Assembly: GCA_049970695.1 (NCBI GenBank)
Contig: JBMFML010000019.1
Span: 1 to 11,978, forward strand
DNA length: 11,978 bases
Source of the DNA: UBA285 sp049970695
Lineage (GTDB): Archaea > Thermoproteota > Thermoprotei_A > Sulfolobales > Desulfurococcaceae
Direction: 5' to 3'
Shown here: one piece after another, positions 6,375 to 11,978 of the stretch
Layout of the letters: the number at the start of each line of letters is the position of its first letter
Numbering within the stretch: the first letter of the stretch is position 1
Program-made: the position numbers and the translations under genes
The notes under the pieces: generated by a model
Told to the model about the DNA's origin: nothing
Database searches by the model: none
What the model saw: only the letters and a program-made list of their open reading frames with translations

Positions 6375-7886
6375 CTAGTGCTTGAGGCTCTCTTCCACTT
6401 CTCTGAGCCACGCGTCTATGAGGCGGGGCTCCCAGAACTCTGCCCACCAGTAGTCGCTGTCTAGCGCGTGCCAGAGCGCCCAGCGGGCCTTCTTCGAGCG
6501 CTCGTCCCTCCCGTGCCTCTGCTCGTAGCTCTTAACGAGCTCGTACGCCGCCCTGGCCTTCTTCCAGTACGCTTCGTGGTCGGCTACTTGGCCGTGCCAC
6601 TTGGAGAAGCCGCAGAGCCAGCTCGTAGTTGGCAGGCTCTTGAGCTCTACGCGCGGCTGCACACTCCTCGCAAGCTCTCTCAGCGTCGCTGTCTTCAAGT
6701 AGTCGCTCTCCTGGAGCCTGAGGAGGTAACCGACTAGCTTTTCGTAGAAGACTGCCGTCAGGGGAGGCCTTTTTGAGAATATCATCCAGTTCTCGCCGTC
6801 TAGGGCGATTGTGAGGATCCCGCCGCCCAAGAGCCTCGCAGACGCCTCGGCGGCGAAGTCGTAGGCGGCCTTCCACGCGTGTAGGGGGCTTTCGTAGTTG
6901 TTTTTGAAGCCGAGGTAGTTGCTGAGCTCGGTGTCTCTGAAGAACACCGTGATCGCGCCCTCGGCCCCCTTGACTAGGTAGGGCTCTAAGTGCGTCGCCT
7001 CCCTGCCCGCAGACTTCTGCAAGTGGCACTTGGCGTCTAGGACCGTGTACTCCAGGCCCAGCTTCGAGTATATGTCCACGAGCTTCATGTGGAAAGCCAT
7101 CTCCGGCGTCCACGCCCCCTTGGGCTCGACGCCAATGACTCTTCTCGTTACTTCAAGCCCGTACTCGAACTCCTCTGCCACAATGTCTTCTGCGCCGAGG
7201 TACTCAATGAGGTATCCTGCAATGCTGTGGGCATACATGCTCGTCAGCACGTCTATTTGGCCCCTCCGAGCCGCCCTCTTGTAGATCTCCAGCGCCTCCC
7301 TGACGAGCCCCACTTCCGCGCTGCCCGGGGGCACGTAGCCTCCCCGGTGCTTCACGCCCCTTTCCGTGGCGTCTACCCACTGCACTAAGAGGCTGGGGCT
7401 GAGGTTGTAAGTGCACTTGTACCCGGGGCTCTTCTCGAGCACCACGGCGTGGTAGTGGTAGGGCCCCTTGCCGTACGGCGCGAGCTCGTCGCTCCACGTG
7501 TGGACAAATGCCCACAAGAAGTAGTAGGTGCCGTCCGGCAGGTAGTTTGGGGCTTGGTGGTGGTGCCACACAAAGGCCAAGTACCGGTCCTTGATCTCTC
7601 CGGCGACAACGTACTTGGCCGCACTTGCAACGCTGCCTCCGGTCTTTACAGCCAGCTCGTAAACTCCCGGCATCTTCGGGACTTCCAGCTCAATGGGCTT
7701 TACGACGACTTCTCCAGGCCCCCCGCTGATGGCGGCTTCCAGTAGTACTCCCTCGCGGCTAGCGACTTCTAGGCCAATGCTGCGCGCCTCAGAAAAGTGG
7801 GCCAGCAGATGGAGCCTCGCGCTTTCGCCAGGCTCGTACACCGGCTTGTCAAAGACCGCGTAGAGCTCTAGAGGGCGCCCCTTCAT
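6375..7886 (-). CDS. Glycoside hydrolase family 57 protein with N-terminal beta-sandwich domain
   Basis: A 503-residue cytoplasmic enzyme with no signal peptide. Residues 1-95 form a beta-sandwich-like domain (VFDKPVYEPGESARL opening). The GH57 barrel starts at YLAFVWHHHQAPNY (102-115), conserved motif 1 with a variant HQAP instead of HQP. GAWTPEMAF (257-265) carries the predicted nucleophile Glu262, and IALDGENW (360-367) carries the acid/base Asp363. A C-terminal helical region ends in ALDSDYWWAEFWEP, resembling the DSDYWWGE motif of archaeal GH57 members. Both catalytic residues are present, so it should be an active retaining alpha-glycosidase (alpha-amylase, amylopullulanase or glucanotransferase-like) acting on glycogen or maltodextrin. 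The specificity is not readable. The ATG start is about 10 nt downstream of the start site predicted from the TATA box. Confidence 0.9.
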   Translation of the reverse strand: MKGRPLELYAVFDKPVYEPGESARLHLLAHFSEARSIGLEVASREGVLLEAAISGGPGEVVVKPIELEVPKMPGVYELAVKTGGSVASAAKYVVAGEIKDRYLAFVWHHHQAPNYLPDGTYYFLWAFVHTWSDELAPYGKGPYHYHAVVLEKSPGYKCTYNLSPSLLVQWVDATERGVKHRGGYVPPGSAEVGLVREALEIYKRAARRGQIDVLTSMYAHSIAGYLIEYLGAEDIVAEEFEYGLEVTRRVIGVEPKGAWTPEMAFHMKLVDIYSKLGLEYTVLDAKCHLQKSAGREATHLEPYLVKGAEGAITVFFRDTELSNYLGFKNNYESPLHAWKAAYDFAAEASARLLGGGILTIALDGENWMIFSKRPPLTAVFYEKLVGYLLRLQESDYLKTATLRELARSVQPRVELKSLPTTSWLCGFSKWHGQVADHEAYWKKARAAYELVKSYEQRHGRDERSKKARWALWHALDSDYWWAEFWEPRLIDAWLREVEESLKH

Positions 7887-7916
7887 GCAAGCCAGCCGCC
7901 CAGAAATGCCTGCGCT

Positions 7917-7929
7917 CCGCGTTTTTAAG
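7917..7929 (-). promoter_or_regulatory. Promoter of the GH57 gene
   Basis: It reads CTTAAAAACGCGG on the minus strand, identical to the element before the C/D sRNA. Thirty nucleotides separate it from the GH57 ATG, which gives a leader of about 10 nt. Confidence 0.55.
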
Positions 7930-7939
7930 TATCGTGGCT

Positions 7940-7951
7940 CTTAAAACGCGG
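7940..7951 (+). promoter_or_regulatory. Rightward TATA-like element with no evident gene behind it
   Basis: CTTAAAACGCGG is the third copy of the motif, one A shorter. It would start a transcript near 7970 into a stretch without a convincing coding sequence. It may simply be the second half of a palindromic operator. Confidence 0.35.
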
Positions 7952-7953
7952 AG

Positions 7954-8259
7954 AGCTCGCTGCAACAACCCAGGCTCCACGTCGCACTTACCACCACTTT
8001 GAGCGCCCTTTTGCAGAGCGCTTCAGTCTCCCCATACTATTTGGAATTGGCAGGCCTGCGGGAGGAGGCCGGTTCTGCAAATCTCTGCAAACACCCAGTG
8101 GCGCCGAGAGCGCGTTCAGCGGCCATCGATCTCGAGTTAGGGACGAGCTCTTTTCGAGATATCAGTATGTCTCGCCGTGGCATCTAGCAGGCATTTAACA
8201 GAGCGTCTTTTGGGAAATTGTGATGCCCCTCGCCTGCTACGAGGCTGGAACCCGTTGAG
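7954..8259. other. Non-coding stretch, no supported gene
   Basis: The frames here are short and unlike protein: a rightward frame from TTG 7999 to TAG 8187, and a leftward 48-codon frame from ATG 8183 to TAG 8037. The leftward frame begins MPRRDILISRKEL. Neither has a Shine-Dalgarno site or a correctly placed TATA box. No tRNA, C/D box or CRISPR repeat is seen. An RNA started from the 7940 element remains possible. Confidence 0.4.
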
Positions 8260-8269
8260 CTAGTCAACG
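8253..8269 (-). terminator. Small stem-loop at the stop codon of the MNT-HEPN gene
   Basis: cgttga (8253-8258) and tcaacg (8264-8269) are exact reverse complements around a 5-nt loop spanning the stop codon. No T-tract follows on the minus strand, so a role in termination or mRNA 3'-end stability is only suggested. Confidence 0.25.
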
Positions 8270-9135
8270 CTTTCGCTGACTTTTTCTTTTACGTACTTCT
8301 TGACCTCGCTGATTAGGGAGTTAGATAGGCTGGTAATTTCCTCGGCGAGGCTCCATAACTTACTGTAGTCTACGCGTTTATACCTATGAACAAGCACGTG
8401 TCTCACGGGGGCTAGCTCTCGGAGTTTTGCTGCGGTATCTCTCGATATTACGTTGTTTCTCTCTGCAATGTCTATGTAGTCCTTGTAATACGATGCTACG
8501 CCTAGGTTTAATCCAGCAATAACGTGCCTCAAGAGGTCTATGCAGCCCTCAATCAGTGTTTGGAGAATTCTCTCAAAAGACCTCCTGAGGAACTTGTTAC
8601 TTACAACGCTCTCGTATCCCATGCTTAGTAGCTCCTTGAGGTCTCTAGCGTCCTCCAAGATCCTGTTAATAATGTCTCTTACGATTTCCACGTCTAGAGG
8701 GTCGCCGCGCAGCCAAATCCTACTCATGCTCCTTTCAAGCTCGCGGACTTCAACGACTTCGCTGGGAACTAGGTTGCTTATGTTTACACCTCGATTAACT
8801 ACCTCGATTCCCTCCCTAGCAATTCTAAGAATTAGCACTGGGTCGAGGACTCTGAGGTCCACTATAGACACCCTGTCTTCGGGGATGCCGAGCTCTCTGC
8901 TAATTTCAGCAGAGACGTCTAGGAGAACTGAAGGATCATCGGTATACACGGCAATGTCTATATCGCTTAGGGGTTTGGGAGACCCCCTGGCGTGACTTCC
9001 AAATAAGTACGCCAGCTTTATGCCTGCATACTTGAACAAAATCCTCCTCAGGATTTCTGCAGTGCTCTCTCCTCCGTGCAAGATCTCGCCCTCCAACATC
9101 TGCCGTACTTCTGCCTTCCCCCTACTACATGTCAT
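8260..9135 (-). CDS. Fused MntA-type nucleotidyltransferase and HepT-type HEPN domain protein
   Basis: One 291-residue chain joins two domains usually encoded by separate toxin-antitoxin genes. Residues about 25-116 are a minimal nucleotidyltransferase: LFGSHARG starts at 44, Gly46-Ser47 and Asp58/Asp60 form GSX10DXD, and Asp93 in IVDL is the likely third metal ligand. Residues about 145-285 are an all-helical HEPN domain with RX4HXY (Arg245, His250, Tyr252 in RHVLVHRY), the RNase motif of HepT toxins. In the studied two-gene system MntA AMPylates that tyrosine to silence HepT. All these residues are present, so the fusion could be self-regulating. ATG 9135 is the inclusive start; a TATA-like element only 16 nt upstream makes ATG 9099 (279 residues) a serious alternative. 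The gene is visibly more A/T-rich than its neighbours, hinting at transfer. Confidence 0.85.
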   Translation of the reverse strand: MTCSRGKAEVRQMLEGEILHGGESTAEILRRILFKYAGIKLAYLFGSHARGSPKPLSDIDIAVYTDDPSVLLDVSAEISRELGIPEDRVSIVDLRVLDPVLILRIAREGIEVVNRGVNISNLVPSEVVEVRELERSMSRIWLRGDPLDVEIVRDIINRILEDARDLKELLSMGYESVVSNKFLRRSFERILQTLIEGCIDLLRHVIAGLNLGVASYYKDYIDIAERNNVISRDTAAKLRELAPVRHVLVHRYKRVDYSKLWSLAEEITSLSNSLISEVKKYVKEKVSESVD

Positions 9136-9150
9136 ACCGGGTTTTACGAG

Positions 9151-9159
9151 CCTAAAATA
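9151..9159 (-). promoter_or_regulatory. TATA-like element for the MNT-HEPN gene
   Basis: The minus strand reads TATTTTAGG. The spacing predicts a start site near 9130, slightly inside the longest likely frame, which favours translation from ATG 9099. The same octamer in the opposite orientation serves the divergent gene. Confidence 0.4.
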
Positions 9160-9262
9160 GCGAGTGCGTAGCGTAAGCGAGGGCCCTTGGGGCTCGTAAG
9201 GCAGTTGAGGGGCTGGCTGAGGACGTCGAGCTCTCGCTCGCGAGATAGACCCCGCGCCCTGC

Positions 9263-9270
9263 ATTTTAGG
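9263..9270 (+). promoter_or_regulatory. TATA-like element for the radical SAM gene
   Basis: ATTTTAGG predicts a start site near 9293 and a leader of about 27 nt, which includes gggagtg at 9310-9316 as a partial Shine-Dalgarno site. A second stretch, gcttttaga (9278-9286), is an alternative. Confidence 0.4.
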
Positions 9271-9319
9271 TGCTGTGGCTTTTAGAGAGCAGGGAGGATT
9301 CTGTGCTCTGGGAGTGCTT

Positions 9320-10297
9320 ATGCCTAGGCCTGAGTACATCATATGGATCTTCACAGCGCGCTGCAACCTGGACTGCAAGCACTGCTACACGTACAGGCTC
9401 CGCGGAAAGCCCGAGCTGCCTCTAGAGGAGAAGCTCAGAATAGCGAAGAGCATTGGCGAGGAAGGCGTTGAGTACGTGAACTTGACTGGTGGGGAGCCTC
9501 TGATCCACCCACACTTCAGGCACATCCTACTAGCACTCCACGAGCACGGAGTTGAAAAGAGCGTGGTCACCAACGCCACTATTGTAAGAGAAGACGTGGC
9601 CGAGCTCCTCTACAGGACGGAAACCTACGTCTTCGCGTCCATTGAGGGCCCGCGAGAAGTCCACGACGCCGTGAGGGGGCCGGGATCCTACGACGCTGCT
9701 GTCCGCGGAGTAGAGCTCTTGAGGAGGAAGGTGGGCCCGCTCACCATCGTCGCGACAGTGAACAAGATCAACCACCAGAGAGTCCACGAAGTCGTTGACT
9801 ACGCCGCCTCGGTCGACGCGGAGGGCGTTGCAGTGCTGCCTGTAATGCCTGTGGGCAGGGCGAGGGAGACGGGAATCTACGTAACAGCCAGCGAGTACCT
9901 AGGCGCCCTCCGCAGAGTCTACGAGCGGGCCTCGGAGTACGGCCTCAACGTCTCTGCCTGGTGCACGCCATTCGCCCCAGTACTAGGCATGAAAGTCGGC
10001 TACTGGTTCTGCAGGGGCATGACTGGCATGGACGTAGACCCCTCTGGCGACGTGCTGCTCTGCGACGTGCTGGACTTCAAAGTCACAAGCGTCGTTGGCA
10101 AGAGCATTAGAGAAGCGTTTGAGGAATTCAGCAACCACGAGCTAGTCAAGAAAGTCAAGTCTCCGGCAACGCTGCCCACTACTTGCTTGAAGTGCCCCAT
10201 AGTGTGGGGCTGCCGCGGGGGCTGCTACGCGAGGGCCTACCTCTTGAGAGGAGACTTGAACGCGGGCGATCCGCTATGCCCAAGGTCTAGAGTTTGA
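9320..10297 (+). CDS. Radical SAM protein with complete C-terminal SPASM domain
   Basis: A 325-residue radical SAM enzyme. Cys15, Cys19 and Cys22 (CNLDCKHC) form the CX3CX2C site for the SAM-cleaving [4Fe-4S] cluster, and GGEP (57-60) contacts SAM. The C-terminal third carries the full SPASM cysteine pattern for two auxiliary clusters: Cys231-X11-G-X4-Cys248, then Cys289-X2-Cys292-X5-Cys298-X3-Cys302, then Cys320. Cys215 is one extra. SPASM enzymes modify peptides (PqqE, AlbA, anaerobic sulfatase maturases) or tetrapyrroles (AhbC/AhbD, NirJ types); which applies here is not shown. No small precursor peptide gene is visible next to it. ATG 9320 is chosen because the sequence from Pro-Glu-Tyr onward matches the family start and the frame before it runs through the promoter. 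It is divergent from MNT-HEPN. Confidence 0.9.
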   Translation: MPRPEYIIWIFTARCNLDCKHCYTYRLRGKPELPLEEKLRIAKSIGEEGVEYVNLTGGEPLIHPHFRHILLALHEHGVEKSVVTNATIVREDVAELLYRTETYVFASIEGPREVHDAVRGPGSYDAAVRGVELLRRKVGPLTIVATVNKINHQRVHEVVDYAASVDAEGVAVLPVMPVGRARETGIYVTASEYLGALRRVYERASEYGLNVSAWCTPFAPVLGMKVGYWFCRGMTGMDVDPSGDVLLCDVLDFKVTSVVGKSIREAFEEFSNHELVKKVKSPATLPTTCLKCPIVWGCRGGCYARAYLLRGDLNAGDPLCPRSRV

Positions 10298-10620
10298 GTA
10301 GTTCTCTAGTCCTCAACTAGCCTAGATTATCCTTCACGAGCTTTCACACCCCGCCTTTCTCCTCTCCTGAGGCTTCGCAGTTAGCTAGAGAGATCATTTG
10401 AGCGCTTTAGCAACGTTAGTTTAAGACCAGGATTGCGAGGTTGCAATAAAACACCTGATATGCTCGCCTGAGAAGTGCGAGAGGAGCCCAAAACACTATA
10501 GAAAACGGAAACTGTTTTCGTAGAAGAGCGGCCGTGACGATTGAAAAGCGCTGAGAAACTCTTGAAGCCGAGTAACCTGAGAGGGGTTAAGTGCGTGAAA
10601 AATAAAGTGCGTGGGCTATG
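10298..10620. other. Intergenic stretch without a recognisable gene
   Basis: No frame over about 15 codons has a start site, and no tRNA is seen. It holds pyrimidine-rich sequence after the radical SAM stop (10345-10370), A/T-rich TATA-like spots (10445-10452, 10494-10500), a 6-bp stem-loop gaaaac/gttttc (10501-10519), and a direct repeat gtgcgtg (10591-10597 and 10607-10613) around the terminator of the opposite gene. Confidence 0.5.
10598..10606 (-). terminator. T-rich terminator after the stomatin-like gene
   Basis: The minus strand reads TTTATTTTT beginning 14 nt after the TAG stop at 10621, in otherwise G+C-rich sequence. Confidence 0.45.
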
Positions 10621-11508
10621 CTAACGCCCTAGTTGCTCCTGCCTGCTGTGAGAAGGCGCAAAAGACTCGACCAGTCTGTAGAAGCCTGTCAGCAGCTCCA
10701 TTGGCACAACTATTTTCGTGGCTGGGCTTTGTGCAATGGACTTCAAGGCTTCTAGGTACTGGAGCAGTAGGGCGTTTGGCCCTAGTTTTGAAGCGGCCTC
10801 TTGTATCAGCTCTAGTGCTCTTGCCTTGCCCTCTGCCACGAGAATTTCATACTGCTTCTCGCCCTCGCCTTTTTTTACGAGGGCTTCTCTGTGGCCTTCT
10901 GCTTCGAGTATGGCAGCCGTCCTCTTGCCCTCAGCTTCGAGTATCATTGCCCTCTTCGTTCTCTCGGCAGCCATTTGCTTTATCATTGCTTCCTGCACTT
11001 CTCGAGGTGGCTTGATCTCCTTTATCTCAACACTCGTGACCTTAATGCCCCACCTATCAGTCACCTCGTCAAGCTTGGCTCTGAGAGTTGAGTTTATGTA
11101 CTCACGCTTCGCGAGCACGTCGTCCAGTTGCATATCCCCTATTATTGCCCTCAGAGTCGTCACAGCAATGCCTGTTGCTGCTGTAACGTAATTTTGAACA
11201 GCCGTTACTGCGAGCTGAGGGTCAAAGATCTTCATGTATATCAAGAGGTCTACGTCGACGGGGGCGTTGTCCTTTGTTATGCAGGTCTGCGGTGGTATGT
11301 CGAGAACAAACTCTCTTAAATCTACTTTTACGCTCTTGTCGATTATGGGGACGAGAAATACCAGTCCAGGCCCCTTGATTCCCATAAGCTTGCCAAGCCT
11401 GAAGATCACTAGCCTTTCGTACTCTGGCACGACCTTAATGTGAGATGCTAAAATGCTGACAAATATTACGAGAAAGACAGCTAATACGATCAGCGTGACG
11501 ATGTCCAT
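10621..11508 (-). CDS. Stomatin-like SPFH/prohibitin-domain membrane protein
   Basis: A 295-residue stomatin/prohibitin homologue. One transmembrane helix (about 3-22) is followed by the SPFH core (VVPEYERLVIFRLGKLMG from 26; GPGLVFLVPIID; KVDLREFVLDIPPQ), then a long Ala/Glu/Lys coiled coil (about 168-242) with repeated ILEAEGxR units. The C-terminus has LLLQYLEAL and KIVVPMELLTGF. Such proteins form large membrane rings that organise lipid microdomains. In Pyrococcus the partner NfeD-type protease cuts stomatin in a C-terminal hydrophobic stretch like the one near 265-277 (known for PH1510/PH1511; inferred here). The ATG at 11508 has GGTGG 8 nt upstream. It lies 55 nt behind nfeD, with its own TATA-like box in the gap. 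Confidence 0.92.
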   Translation of the reverse strand: MDIVTLIVLAVFLVIFVSILASHIKVVPEYERLVIFRLGKLMGIKGPGLVFLVPIIDKSVKVDLREFVLDIPPQTCITKDNAPVDVDLLIYMKIFDPQLAVTAVQNYVTAATGIAVTTLRAIIGDMQLDDVLAKREYINSTLRAKLDEVTDRWGIKVTSVEIKEIKPPREVQEAMIKQMAAERTKRAMILEAEGKRTAAILEAEGHREALVKKGEGEKQYEILVAEGKARALELIQEAASKLGPNALLLQYLEALKSIAQSPATKIVVPMELLTGFYRLVESFAPSHSRQEQLGR

Positions 11509-11516
11509 TCTCTAGT

Positions 11517-11552
11517 CCACCAAGTAGCTTGGGCACGGGCCAGGGTAATAAG
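11517..11552 (-). promoter_or_regulatory. Internal promoter and ribosome site for the stomatin-like gene
   Basis: The minus strand has CTTATTA (11552-11546) and GGTGG (11521-11517), the latter 8 nt before the ATG. The stomatin gene could therefore be made both from the nfeD transcript and from its own start near 11523. Confidence 0.4.
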
Positions 11553-11563
11553 CTCGGGGCTCG

Positions 11564-11978
11564 CTAGGCTTCTTCGGCTTTTTCAACATAGAGCTTTAGC
11601 CCTTCAACTTTCACAACCCTTACTCGAGACCCCTGCGGTATAGTGCCTCTAGTAGAAAACGCCGACCACTCCTCACCAGCCACATACACCACCCCCGGCG
11701 CGTTCTCGCCAATTTCTGTCTTGGCTATTCCAATTGATCCTACTAGTGCCTCGCTTAAGGGCTTCCTCTTAATTCTAGCTGCTTCTGCGGCCTTATACGC
11801 TATGAACACTACGAGCCCGGTGAGCATTGATAGACCAACTACTGTGGCGAGCACTACTGGCTGAGCAAGCGCCTCGCGCGGCTGAGCCGAAGCAGCGAGA
11901 ATGAGCCCAACAGCCGTTAAGAACACGCCGGCTACTCCAAAGACCCCGAAGCCGGGTGTGTAGAGCTCTACAGCTATG
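11564..11978 (-). CDS. NfeD-family membrane protein, C-terminal part (5' end outside the window)
   Basis: The reading frame stays open to the window edge, so 137 C-terminal residues are visible and the true start lies beyond 11978. The GTG at 11926 is internal. The visible part begins IAVELYTPGFGVFGVAG, the typical NfeD membrane motif, continues through hydrophobic segments (AGVFLTAVGLILAAS and VVLATVVGLSMLTGLVVFIAY), and ends in the soluble OB-fold domain. That domain has GSIGIAKTEI, GVVYVAGEEWSAFS and IPQGSRVRVVKVEGLKLYVEK. NfeD proteins are encoded beside stomatins and act with them at the membrane. The long form carries an N-terminal ClpP-like serine protease; whether this one does cannot be seen. 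Confidence 0.9.
   Translation of the reverse strand, partial: IAVELYTPGFGVFGVAGVFLTAVGLILAASAQPREALAQPVVLATVVGLSMLTGLVVFIAYKAAEAARIKRKPLSEALVGSIGIAKTEIGENAPGVVYVAGEEWSAFSTRGTIPQGSRVRVVKVEGLKLYVEKAEEA

Larger units (their letters stand above)
7915..7953. repeat. 14-bp inverted repeat containing two facing TATA boxes
   Basis: The arms ctccgcgtttttaag (7915-7929) and cttaaaacgcggag (7940-7953) are reverse complements except for one extra T, around a 10-nt centre. Each arm is also a TATA-like element reading outward, so the unit could be a divergent promoter, an operator for a dimeric regulator that controls GH57, or both. Confidence 0.6.

Noticed and set aside
8037..8183. Leftward 48-codon frame beginning MPRRDIL
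   Set aside because: It has no Shine-Dalgarno site or correctly placed TATA box, its composition is unlike its neighbours, and I recognise no family.
7999..8187. Rightward 62-codon frame after the inverted repeat, considered as a precursor peptide
   Set aside because: It starts at a TTG without a ribosome site, has no leader/core character or Cys pattern, and is over 1 kb from the radical SAM gene with another gene between.
9136..9378. N-terminal extension of the MNT-HEPN protein along its open frame
   Set aside because: It would run through the divergent promoter region and into the start of the radical SAM gene, and the residues look non-coding.
10534..10580. Second possible C/D-box sRNA: GTGACGA, two CTGA boxes, and a TATA-like spot about 35 nt upstream
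   Set aside because: Box C has a mismatch, no acceptable C' box leaves a 12-nt guide before the second CTGA, and the flanks do not pair into a terminal stem.
10611..11443. Several rightward open frames opposite the stomatin-like gene
   Set aside because: They are antisense shadows of a strongly conserved SPFH protein and lack homology or start signals.
1..11978. Search for tRNA, rRNA, CRISPR repeats and insertion-sequence ends
   Set aside because: No T-loop/acceptor pairing, regularly spaced direct repeats, transposase frames or terminal inverted repeats were found by eye.

Overview
The window looks like chromosomal DNA of a hyperthermophilic crenarchaeon (Thermoproteota). It is G+C-rich, strongly prefers AGG/AGA for arginine, uses GTG and TTG starts, and has archaeal TATA boxes at leaderless or short-leader distances. 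Shine-Dalgarno sites appear as GGTG/AGGTG. The gene content fits as well: GH57 glycosidase, FlK-like thioesterase, YbaK-like deacylase, NfeD/stomatin pair and a C/D-box sRNA. The genus cannot be fixed from sequence alone.

Layout, left to right: (1) a class I SAM methyltransferase (+), then an apparently decayed gene broken by four in-frame TAG codons; (2) a divergent pair, a class V aminotransferase-fold PLP enzyme (-) and a FlK-type hotdog thioesterase (+), sharing a 112-nt bidirectional promoter; (3) an unrecognised 502-residue membrane-anchored extracytoplasmic protein with eight cysteines (+); (4) a YbaK/EbsC-type deacylase (+) whose 3' end overlaps by 53 nt the convergent end of a FkbM-type methyltransferase (-); (5) a well-formed candidate C/D-box guide sRNA (+) with its own TATA box, squeezed between the FkbM gene and a GH57 glycoside hydrolase (-); (6) about 370 nt without a convincing gene, opening with a 14-bp inverted repeat that forms two facing TATA boxes; (7) a single-chain fusion of MntA-type nucleotidyltransferase and HepT-type HEPN domains (-), divergent from a radical SAM/SPASM protein (+); (8) about 320 nt without a gene, then a stomatin-like SPFH protein and the 3' part of nfeD, both (-), the classic membrane partner pair.

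Most genes look singly transcribed; only nfeD-stomatin is a clear two-gene cluster. The most interesting items are the C/D sRNA whose promoter shares an exact 13-mer with the GH57 promoter, the fused MntA-HepT gene (toxin and antitoxin in one polypeptide), the complete SPASM radical SAM enzyme with no visible substrate gene, and the unknown Cys-paired surface protein. I found no convincing new multi-gene system, tRNA, rRNA, CRISPR array or insertion sequence.
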